From Streptomyces sp. NWU339 (lineage in GTDB: Bacteria > Actinomycetota > Actinomycetes > Streptomycetales > Streptomycetaceae): 64,000 bases of DNA. Both the position numbers and the translations under genes were made by a program. Where the stretch lies: positions 1 to 64,000 of the forward strand of contig NZ_QFRK01000006.1 of NCBI RefSeq assembly GCF_003143855.1, written 5' to 3'. Each line of letters begins with the position of its first letter. The stretch's first letter is position 1. Positions 20,749 through 27,161 of this stretch are shown piece after piece. The notes under the pieces are model-generated. The model was not told the DNA's origin. It saw nothing but the letters and a program-made list of their open reading frames with translations, and searched no databases.

Positions 20749-20786
20749 GATCCGGGACCGTTCCGGATCGATCCGGACCGATCCGG
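20749..20786. promoter_or_regulatory. cluster of GATCCGG motifs upstream of PASTA kinase
   Basis: GATCCGG at 20749-20755 and 20780-20786, with the perfect 14-bp palindrome CCGGATCGATCCGG at 20763-20776 between them. It lies 24-60 bases before the likely -10 (TAGACT, 20810-20815), the range for an activator or repressor site. Confidence 0.45.
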
Positions 20787-20821
20787 CCGGCTCTGTCGGC
20801 GGCTCCTCGTAGACTCCCAGC

Positions 20822-22774
20822 GTGGACACGACCCTTCAGGACCCTCTGGTCGGGCAGCTGCTCGACGGCCGGTACCGCGTCGAGGCGCGGATCGCGGTCG
20901 GCGGGATGGCCACGGTCTACCGGGCCGTGGACACCCGTCTGGACCGTGTGCTCGCGCTCAAGGTGATGCACCCGGCGCTCGCCGCCGACGGCTCCTTCGT
21001 CGAGCGGTTCATCCGCGAGGCGAAGTCGGTCGCCCGGTTGGCCCATCCGAACGTGGTCCAGGTCTTCGACCAGGGCACCGACGGGGCGTACGTCTACCTG
21101 GCGATGGAGTACATCGCCGGCTGCACCCTGCGTGACGTGCTGCGCGAGCGCGGTGCGCTGCAGCCGCGGGCCGCGCTGGACATCCTGGAGCCGATGCTGG
21201 CCGCGCTCGGCGCCGCGCACCGGGCCGGGTTCGTGCACCGGGACATGAAGCCCGAGAACGTGCTGATAGGGGACGACGGCCGGGTCAAGGTCGCCGACTT
21301 CGGGCTGGTCCGGGCCGTGGACACGGTGACGAACACCACCGGCACCGTGCTGGGCACGGTCTCGTACCTGGCGCCGGAGCAGATCGAGAGCGGCAGCGCC
21401 GACCCCCGCGTGGACGTGTACGCGTGCGGCATCCTGCTGTACGAGATGCTGACCGGTGAGAAGCCGCACGACGGCGACTCCCCCGCGATCGTGCTCTACA
21501 AGCATCTGCACGACGACGTGCCGCCGCCGTCGGCCGCCGTACCCGGTATGGCGTACGCACTGGACGAGCTGGTCGCCTCGGCGACCGCGCGCAACCCGGA
21601 GGTCCGCCCGTACGACGCGGTGGCGCTCCTCGCACAGGTCCGCGAGGCGCGCGGCGGACTCGACGACGAGCAGCTGGACGCGCTGCCGCCGCAGGCGCTG
21701 GCGTCGGAGGACCAGCCCGCCCGGGGCGCCGAGGACCGCACGAGCGTCATCCCGCGCGCACTGACGTCCCCCACGCTCGACTTCGCTCGCGCGGGGGGAC
21801 CCCCATCCCGCCCGCTGCCCGTCGACGAGGTCCGCCGCACCAGCCGCCTCCAGTCCCCGGCGCCGCCGCCCCGGCGCGGTGTGTCGCTGCTGCGGCGCGG
21901 CCCGATGGCGGTCGTCGTCGCCGTGCTGCTGGTGCTGGGCGCCGGGGCAGGCGTGTGGTACATCAACTCCGGCCAGTTCACCCGGGTCCCGCCGCTGCTG
22001 GCGAAGACCGAGAAGGAGGCCCGGGAGCGGCTGGCGGACGCCGGGCTGGGCGTCGGCCAGGTCGAGGAGGCGTACAGCGACACCGTGGAGCGGGGCACGG
22101 TGATCAGCACGGATCCCGAGGCGGGTGCCCGTATCCGCGGCACCGACTCGGTCTCGCTCACCCTCTCCAAGGGGCCGCAGACCGTGCGGGTGCCCGATGT
22201 CGACGGCTACCGGCTGGACAAGGCGCGGTCCGTGCTGAAGGACGCGGGCCTGGAACCGGGCATGGTCACCCGGGAGTTCAGTGAGGACGTGTCCGAGGGC
22301 TTCGTGGTCTCCACCGGGCCGGGCAAGGGCACGAAGGTCCGTGCGGGCTCGGCGGTGGCGCTCACCGTGAGCAAGGGCAGCCCGGTGGACGTCCCCGAGG
22401 TGGTCGGCCAGGACCTGGACGCCGCGCGCGCCGAGCTGGAGGAGGCCGGCCTCGAGGTGAGCATCGCCGCCGAGCGGGTCACCTCCGAGCACGACGCGGG
22501 CCGGGTGGCCCGGCAGAGCCCGGAGGCCGGCCGTGAGGCCGCCGAGGGGGACAGTGTGACACTGACGCTGTCCAAGGGGCCCGAGATGGTCCCGGTCCCG
22601 GACGTGGTCGGCGACCGTGTGGACGAGGCCACCGGGAAGCTGGAGGCTGCCGGGTTCCGGGTCCAGGAGGACCGCGGGCTGCTCGGTCTGTTCGGCGACA
22701 CCGTCAAGGCCCAGTCCGTGCCCGGCGGGGACACCGCGCCCAAGGGCTCGACGATCACCCTCAAGATCCGCTGA
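20822..22774 (+). CDS. Ser/Thr protein kinase with four PASTA domains
   Basis: Membrane kinase of the PknB type that senses muropeptides/lipid II and regulates growth and division. 650 residues: kinase domain about 15-280 (catalytic loop HRDMKPENV, DFGLV, APEQI), a Pro-rich juxtamembrane linker, one transmembrane helix at about 360-382, then four extracellular PASTA repeats to the C-terminus, each ending in a VSLTLSKGP-like strand. The linker contains a reversed copy of the 39-bp dispersed repeat (21767-21805). GTG 20822 has no ribosome-binding site but TAGACT is six bases upstream, so a leaderless mRNA is likely. Confidence 0.95.
   Translation: MDTTLQDPLVGQLLDGRYRVEARIAVGGMATVYRAVDTRLDRVLALKVMHPALAADGSFVERFIREAKSVARLAHPNVVQVFDQGTDGAYVYLAMEYIAGCTLRDVLRERGALQPRAALDILEPMLAALGAAHRAGFVHRDMKPENVLIGDDGRVKVADFGLVRAVDTVTNTTGTVLGTVSYLAPEQIESGSADPRVDVYACGILLYEMLTGEKPHDGDSPAIVLYKHLHDDVPPPSAAVPGMAYALDELVASATARNPEVRPYDAVALLAQVREARGGLDDEQLDALPPQALASEDQPARGAEDRTSVIPRALTSPTLDFARAGGPPSRPLPVDEVRRTSRLQSPAPPPRRGVSLLRRGPMAVVVAVLLVLGAGAGVWYINSGQFTRVPPLLAKTEKEARERLADAGLGVGQVEEAYSDTVERGTVISTDPEAGARIRGTDSVSLTLSKGPQTVRVPDVDGYRLDKARSVLKDAGLEPGMVTREFSEDVSEGFVVSTGPGKGTKVRAGSAVALTVSKGSPVDVPEVVGQDLDAARAELEEAGLEVSIAAERVTSEHDAGRVARQSPEAGREAAEGDSVTLTLSKGPEMVPVPDVVGDRVDEATGKLEAAGFRVQEDRGLLGLFGDTVKAQSVPGGDTAPKGSTITLKIR
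21767..21805 (-). repeat. 39-bp dispersed repeat, copy 2 (inside PASTA kinase gene)
   Basis: Reverse orientation of the 3005-3043 element: read on the minus strand it begins TGGGGGTCCCCCC and ends GCGTGGGGGA, exactly 39 bp. It is translated in frame in the disordered juxtamembrane linker (SPTLDFARAGGPP). Confidence 0.75.
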
Positions 22775-22823
22775 CGCGGGGCTCAGAGGCTTCGGCGCCC
22801 CGGGGGCATGACACCCTGGAAGG

Positions 22824-23708
22824 GTGAAGAGTCACCTGTCCGGCCCCGCCCGCAACCCGGTCGGCGGCCATGTCCCCGTGGCCGGCGGCCTGCACTCCGT
22901 CGGCCTGTCCTACGCCCGTGAGCTGCGCGCGGAGGCCGTGCAGGTCTTCGTCGCCAACCCGCGCGGCTGGGCGACGCCGACCGGCAACCCGAAGCAGGAC
23001 GCGGCGTTCCGCGAGGCGTGTGCGGCCGGGTCGATCCCGGCGTACGTGCACGCCCCGTATCTGATCAACTTCGGGTCCCACACCGAGGCGACCGTCGAAC
23101 GGTCCGCCGAGTCGCTGCGCCACTCGCTGCGGCGCGGGCGCGAGATCGGGGCGCTGGGTGTGGTGGTGCACACCGGCAGCGCGACCGGCGGACGGGAGCG
23201 GCCGGTGGCGCTGAGGCAGGTACGGGAGCACCTGCTGCCGCTGCTCGACGAGCTCACCCATGACGACGACCCGTTCCTGCTGCTGGAGTCGACGGCCGGC
23301 CAGGGCGCCTCCCTGTGCTCCCTGATCCGGGACTTCGGTCCGTACTTCGAGGTGCTGGACGCCCATCCGAAACTGGGTGTCTGCCTGGACACCTGCCATG
23401 TCTTCGCGGCCGGTCACGACCTGACCGGGCCGAGCGGGATGCACCGGACACTGGATCTGCTGGTGGACACGGTCGGCGAGGGGCGGCTGAAGCTCATCCA
23501 CGCCAATGACTCCATGGACGTGGTCGGCGCGCACAAGGACCGTCACGCGAACATCGGCGCAGGCCACATAGGCGAGGACCCGTTCCGCGCGCTGATGACG
23601 CACCCGGCGACCGAGGGCGTGCCCCTGGTCATCGAGACCCCCGGCGGCAAGGAGGGGCATGCGGCGGACGTGGAGCGGCTGAAGAAACTCCGGGACCAGG
23701 GCCACTGA
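22824..23708 (+). CDS. nfo: deoxyribonuclease IV (AP endonuclease, Nfo family)
   Basis: Cleaves 5' to abasic sites in base excision repair, using three zinc ions. 294 residues, AP-endonuclease-2 TIM barrel: PYLINFGS (about 73-80), LLLEST (Zn ligand Glu), GVCLDTCHVFAAGHD, LIHANDS and DRHANIGAGHIG, which together hold the metal-binding Glu/Asp/His set. GTG 22824 follows GGAAGG directly, too close for a normal ribosome-binding site; CACCCT six bases upstream may be a -10. Confidence 0.93.
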   Translation: MKSHLSGPARNPVGGHVPVAGGLHSVGLSYARELRAEAVQVFVANPRGWATPTGNPKQDAAFREACAAGSIPAYVHAPYLINFGSHTEATVERSAESLRHSLRRGREIGALGVVVHTGSATGGRERPVALRQVREHLLPLLDELTHDDDPFLLLESTAGQGASLCSLIRDFGPYFEVLDAHPKLGVCLDTCHVFAAGHDLTGPSGMHRTLDLLVDTVGEGRLKLIHANDSMDVVGAHKDRHANIGAGHIGEDPFRALMTHPATEGVPLVIETPGGKEGHAADVERLKKLRDQGH

Positions 23709-23742
23709 TCCGCAGTCCAGGGGCCCGGGGGCCCGGCCCCGG

Positions 23743-24390
23743 TCAGAGTTCGGGGCCGTCCCCTGGCTCCTCCTGGTAGGAGTAGCGCTGCTCCTTCCAG
23801 GGGTCGCCGATGTTGTGATAGCCGCGCTCCTCCCAGAAGCCGCGGCGGTCGGCGGTCATGTACTCCACGCCGCGGACCCACTTCGGCCCCTTCCAGGCGT
23901 AGAGGTGGGGGACGATCAGACGGAGCGGAAACCCGTGCTCGGCGGTCAGCAGTTCGCCGTCCTTGTGCGTGGCGAAGAGGGCCCGCTCGGACGAGAAGTC
24001 CGCCAGCCGCAGGTTGGAGCTGTACCCGTACTCGGCCCACACCATCACATGGGTGACGTCGGGCGCGGGCGGGGCGAGTTCCAGGAGGGTACGGGCCGGA
24101 ATCCCGCCCCATTCGGCGCCGAGCATGCTGAACTTCGTGACACAGTGCAGGTCGGCCACGACGCTGCGGTACGGCAGGGACGTGAACTCCTCGTGGTTCC
24201 AGCAGTGCTTGTCACCGTCGGCGGTGGCGCCGAACACCCTGAACTCCCAGCGCTCGGGCCGGAACCTGGGGACGGGCCCGTAGTGCGTGACCGGCCAGCC
24301 CTTCTGCAGTCGCTGCCCCGGCGGAAGCTCGAACCGCGCCGCTCCCTCTGCTGTGCGCTCCCCCGATTCGTGTTCCGCCGGCTGACCCAT
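23743..24390 (-). CDS. sulfite oxidase-like molybdopterin oxidoreductase
   Basis: 215 residues covering just the molybdopterin domain of the sulfite-oxidase/MsrP superfamily (YuiH-like). The expected Mo-ligand cysteine is C83 in DLHCVTKFSMLGAEWGG; the C-terminal GFPLRLIVPHLYAWKGPKWVRGVEYM matches the family's substrate side. No Tat signal is seen, so a cytoplasmic enzyme is likely; substrate unknown. ATG 24390 (MGQPAEHES) is preferred over in-frame upstream codons. It diverges from bfr. Confidence 0.9.
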   Translation of the reverse strand: MGQPAEHESGERTAEGAARFELPPGQRLQKGWPVTHYGPVPRFRPERWEFRVFGATADGDKHCWNHEEFTSLPYRSVVADLHCVTKFSMLGAEWGGIPARTLLELAPPAPDVTHVMVWAEYGYSSNLRLADFSSERALFATHKDGELLTAEHGFPLRLIVPHLYAWKGPKWVRGVEYMTADRRGFWEERGYHNIGDPWKEQRYSYQEEPGDGPEL

Positions 24391-24478
24391 GCTTCCATCC
24401 TGACAGACCCGGTGCGACGCATCGGACCGGGGCCCCATGAAGTCGGACAATATCTTCCAAACAGCAATGAGTGCACCC

Positions 24479-24503
24479 TTACTCAGTAAGTATGTACTTA
24501 CTG
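24479..24503. promoter_or_regulatory. strong AT-rich dyad between sulfite-oxidase-like gene and bfr
   Basis: The 20-base CAGTAAGTATGTACTTACTG at 24484-24503 has perfect 9-bp arms around TG. An overlapping dyad TTACT-C-AGTAA occupies 24479-24489, so three half-sites line up. It is strikingly AT-rich against the surrounding GC background. The form suits a TetR-like operator, and it does not match the iron-box consensus. Confidence 0.65.
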
Positions 24504-24574
24504 GACGATCTTCTCAGCCGATGGAATCATGCGGCGCATCTGGCCCGTTCATCCGTGTGGAAGGAGCCGCTGCG

Positions 24575-25093
24575 ATGCAGGGCGATCCCGAGGTCATCGA
24601 ATTCCTCAACGAGCAGCTGACCGCCGAGCTGACCGCGATCAACCAGTACTTCCTGCACTCGAAGCTGCAGGACCACAAAGGCTGGACCAAGCTCGCCGAG
24701 TACACGCGCGCAGAGTCCTTCGACGAGATGCGGCACGCGGAGGTCCTCACCGACCGCATCCTGCTGCTCGACGGCCTGCCCAACTACCAGCGGCTCTTCC
24801 ACGTCCAGGTCGGGCAGACGGTGACGGAGATGTTCCAGGCCGACCGGCAGATCGAGGTCGAGGCCATCGACCGCCTGCGCCGCGGCGTGGAGGTCATGCG
24901 CAACAAGAACGACATCACGTCCGCCAACATCTTCGAGGCGATCCTCGCCGACGAGGAGCACCACATCGACTACCTGGACACCCAGCTGGAGCTCATCGAG
25001 AAGCTGGGCGAGGCGCTGTATCTGTCGACGGTGATCGAGCAGTCGCAGCCGGACTCCTCGGGCCCGGGGACGAGCGGGTTCTCGACCCACTAG
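24575..25093 (+). CDS. bfr: bacterioferritin
   Basis: Heme-containing iron-storage protein that forms a 24-mer. 172 residues; four-helix bundle with ferroxidase ligands visible at E18 (AELTAINQYFLHSK), E51 and H54 (ESFDEMRHAEVLTDR), the heme-ligand Met52, and the second-half ADEEHHIDYLDTQLELIEKLG. ATG 24575 is preceded by GGAAGGAG. It is convergent with bfd, whose product releases the stored iron. Confidence 0.96.
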   Translation: MQGDPEVIEFLNEQLTAELTAINQYFLHSKLQDHKGWTKLAEYTRAESFDEMRHAEVLTDRILLLDGLPNYQRLFHVQVGQTVTEMFQADRQIEVEAIDRLRRGVEVMRNKNDITSANIFEAILADEEHHIDYLDTQLELIEKLGEALYLSTVIEQSQPDSSGPGTSGFSTH

Positions 25094-25104
25094 GGCGACC
25101 GGGT

Positions 25105-25332
25105 TTATGCGGCTTCGGGAAGCTCCGCCGTGAGGGGCGGCCGGTCCTGGCCGGCCTGCTGCCGACGGGGGCAGGCGCCACGCCCGAGCAGCGCCTGGAT
25201 GCGGCGCACGCAGCCGCCGCAGTCGGTGCCCGCCTTGCAGGCGGAGGCGATCTGCCGGGGAGTGCAGGCCCCGGCGTCCGCGTGGCTCCTCACCTGTTCC
25301 TCGGTCACTCCGAAGCAGCTGCAGACGAACAC
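25105..25332 (-). CDS. bfd: bacterioferritin-associated ferredoxin ([2Fe-2S], Bfd)
   Basis: Small protein that reduces ferric iron in bacterioferritin. About 75 residues; the four cluster cysteines are in CSC near the N-terminus and in CKAGTDCGGC around residue 35. GTG 25332 (VFVCSCFG) is chosen because GGGAGG lies eight bases upstream; a GTG nine bases earlier overlaps that ribosome-binding site and is less likely. Its stop is 11 bp from the bfr stop. An iron box lies upstream. Confidence 0.9.
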   Translation of the reverse strand: MFVCSCFGVTEEQVRSHADAGACTPRQIASACKAGTDCGGCVRRIQALLGRGACPRRQQAGQDRPPLTAELPEAA

Positions 25333-25380
25333 GCGGTCCACCTCCCGACATAGTGCTGGGTCGCGCCGTACCGACCCCTG

Positions 25381-25399
25381 ATCGGTGAGGCTAACCTAA
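25381..25399 (-). promoter_or_regulatory. iron box (DmdR/IdeR-type) upstream of bfd
   Basis: On the minus strand the 19-mer reads TTAGGTTAGCCTCACCGAT, matching 16 of 19 positions of the actinobacterial consensus TTAGGTTAGGCTCACCTAA (recalled from the DmdR1/IdeR literature). It lies 50-70 bp before bfd, so bfd should be derepressed when iron is scarce. Confidence 0.75.
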
Positions 25400-25429
25400 C
25401 CTTACCTGCCGTCCGGGTGGCACAAAAGT

Positions 25430-25468
25430 GGGGTGGGGCGCCGATCCGTGTGATCCGTGCCCCACCCC
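25430..25468 (-). terminator. terminator of the DAHP synthase gene
   Basis: Perfect 10-bp stem GGGGTGGGGC (25430-25439) / GCCCCACCCC (25459-25468). On the minus strand, the direction of the DAHP synthase gene, it is followed by ACTTTTGTG, so this looks like a classical intrinsic terminator. Confidence 0.8.
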
Positions 25469-25493
25469 TCGCCGATTCGGCAGGTGAGCGGTG

Positions 25494-26846
25494 TTACTGG
25501 TCCCGGTACATCTCGGCGACGAGGAACGCCAGGTCCAGCGACTGGCTGCGGTTCAGCCGGGGGTCGCAGGCGGTCTCGTAGCGCTGGTGCAGATCGTCGA
25601 CGAAGATCTCGTCACCGCCGCCCACGCACTCGGTGACGTCGTCACCGGTGAGTTCCACGTGGATGCCGCCCGGGTGGGTGCCGAGCTCCTTGTGGACCTC
25701 GAAGAAGCCCTTCACCTCGTCGAGCACGTCGTCGAAGCGGCGGGTCTTGTGCCCGGAGGCCGCCTCGAAGGTGTTGCCGTGCATCGGGTCGGTCACCCAG
25801 GCCACGGTGGCACCGGAGGCGGTGACCTTCTCGACCAGCTCGGGAAGCCTGTCGCGGATCTTGTCCGCACCCATCCGGACGATGAAGGTCAGCCGGCCCG
25901 GCTCACGCTCGGGGTCGAGCCGCTCGATGTACTGCAGGGCGTCCTCGGCGGTGGTCGTCGGGCCGAGCTTGATGCCGATCGGGTTGCGGATCTTCGAGGC
26001 GAACTCGATGTGCGCGTGGTCCAGCTGCCGGGTGCGCTCACCGATCCACACCATGTGCGCGGAGACGTCGTACAGCCGGCCGGTGCGCGAGTCCACGCGG
26101 GTCAGCGCCGACTCGTAGTCCAGCAGCAGCGCCTCGTGCGACGAGAAGAACTCGACGGTCCTGAACTCCTCCGGCTCGACCCCGCAGGCCTGCATGAAGT
26201 TCAGCGCCTGGTCGATCTCGCGGGCGAGCTGCTCGTAGCGCTGGCCGGACGGGGACGACTTCACGAAGTCCTGGTTCCAGGCGTGCACCTGGCGCAGGTC
26301 GGCGTAGCCGCCGGTGGTGAAGGCGCGCACCAGGTTCAGCGTGGAGGCCGAGGCGTGGTACATCCGCTTCAGCCGCTCGGGGTCCGGGACGCGGGCCTCT
26401 TCGGTGAAGTCGAAGCCGTTGACGGAGTCGCCGCGGTAGCTGGGCAGGGTCACGCCGTCGCGGGTCTCGGTCGACTTGGAGCGCGGCTTGGAGTACTGGC
26501 CGGCGATCCGGCCCACCTTCACGACGGGCACGGACGCGGCGTACGTCAGTACGGCGCCCATCTGGAGCAGTGTCTTCAGCTTGGCCCTGATGTGGTCGGC
26601 GGACACCGCGTCGAAGGACTCGGCGCAGTCGCCGCCCTGGAGGAGGAACGCCTCTCCCTTGGCGACGGCCGCCATCCGGGCGCGCAGCTGGTCACACTCA
26701 CCCGCGAAGACGAGCGGTGGATACGACTCGAGGTCCGCGATCACTGCGCGCAGAGCCTCGGTGTCGGGGTACTCGGGCTGCTGCGCCGCGGGCAGGTCTC
26801 GCCAGGTGTTGCCAGCACTCGGGCTGGTCTTAGCGTTCACGGTCAC
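25494..26846 (-). CDS. aroG: class II 3-deoxy-7-phosphoheptulonate (DAHP) synthase
   Basis: First step of the shikimate pathway, condensing PEP and erythrose-4-phosphate. 450 residues of the plant/actinobacterial class II type: LLQGGDCAESFD (about 68-79), KPRSKSTETRDG, SSHEALLLDYESALTR, HMVWIGERTRQLDHAHIEFASKI, and C-terminal GGIHVELTGDDVTEC. The GTG start at 26846 has TAGTGT (minus, 26858-26853) six bases upstream and no ribosome-binding site, so a leaderless mRNA is likely. It diverges from the Trp leader and fused anthranilate synthase, grouping aromatic synthesis. Confidence 0.96.
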   Translation of the reverse strand: MTVNAKTSPSAGNTWRDLPAAQQPEYPDTEALRAVIADLESYPPLVFAGECDQLRARMAAVAKGEAFLLQGGDCAESFDAVSADHIRAKLKTLLQMGAVLTYAASVPVVKVGRIAGQYSKPRSKSTETRDGVTLPSYRGDSVNGFDFTEEARVPDPERLKRMYHASASTLNLVRAFTTGGYADLRQVHAWNQDFVKSSPSGQRYEQLAREIDQALNFMQACGVEPEEFRTVEFFSSHEALLLDYESALTRVDSRTGRLYDVSAHMVWIGERTRQLDHAHIEFASKIRNPIGIKLGPTTTAEDALQYIERLDPEREPGRLTFIVRMGADKIRDRLPELVEKVTASGATVAWVTDPMHGNTFEAASGHKTRRFDDVLDEVKGFFEVHKELGTHPGGIHVELTGDDVTECVGGGDEIFVDDLHQRYETACDPRLNRSQSLDLAFLVAEMYRDQ

Positions 26847-26951
26847 GTCTCAACACTACGGGGTGGGATGGCGCCTTCCAGGCCCGTGCCCAGCAAGTGA
26901 GACGGGGAATGTTCTCCGTGGACACCTGAGGACCACGCGAAGGACATGCGC

Positions 26952-26957
26952 TAGGGT
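26952..26957 (+). promoter_or_regulatory. -10 element of the trp leader transcript
   Basis: TAGGGT seven bases before the leader-peptide ATG at 26965. With the mirror-image TAGTGT (26858-26853, minus) for the DAHP synthase gene, this makes a compact divergent pair of apparently leaderless promoters. Confidence 0.6.
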
Positions 26958-26964
26958 GCGTCGC

Positions 26965-27051
26965 ATGTTCGCGCTTTCGACCCGGAACGGTTCGGTTCAG
27001 AACCCTTCCGCCCAGAACTGGTGGTGGACCGCTTCTCCGGCGGCCCACTGA
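26965..27051 (+). CDS. trpL: trp leader peptide with three consecutive Trp codons
   Basis: 28-residue peptide ending NWWWTASPAAH. The three TGG codons are at 27019-27027, 24 bases before the stop. A GC-rich terminator hairpin follows at 27078-27102 and the anthranilate synthase gene at 27162. This is the classical ribosome-mediated attenuation layout: stalling at Trp codons when tryptophan is scarce should prevent the terminator. The leader itself appears leaderless (TAGGGT seven bases upstream). Confidence 0.92.
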   Translation: MFALSTRNGSVQNPSAQNWWWTASPAAH

Positions 27052-27077
27052 ATCATCGCGCGTACACAAGACTCCGC

Positions 27078-27102
27078 GAAGGCCGCCCGAGGGGCGGCCT
27101 TC
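27078..27102 (+). terminator. attenuator hairpin of the trp leader
   Basis: GAAGGCCGCCC (27078-27088) pairs perfectly with GGGCGGCCTTC (27092-27102) around a 3-base loop (GAG). It lies 26 bases after the leader stop. Confidence 0.85.
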
Positions 27103-27161
27103 GGCGTTCGCGGCCCGCGCGGCGCCCCGGCCGGCCCTCCGTCACCGAGGGACCACGACCG

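Noticed and set aside
24527-25353. Alternative long frames overlapping bfr and bfd on both strands
   Set aside because: No domain content; bfr and bfd are certain and explain the region.
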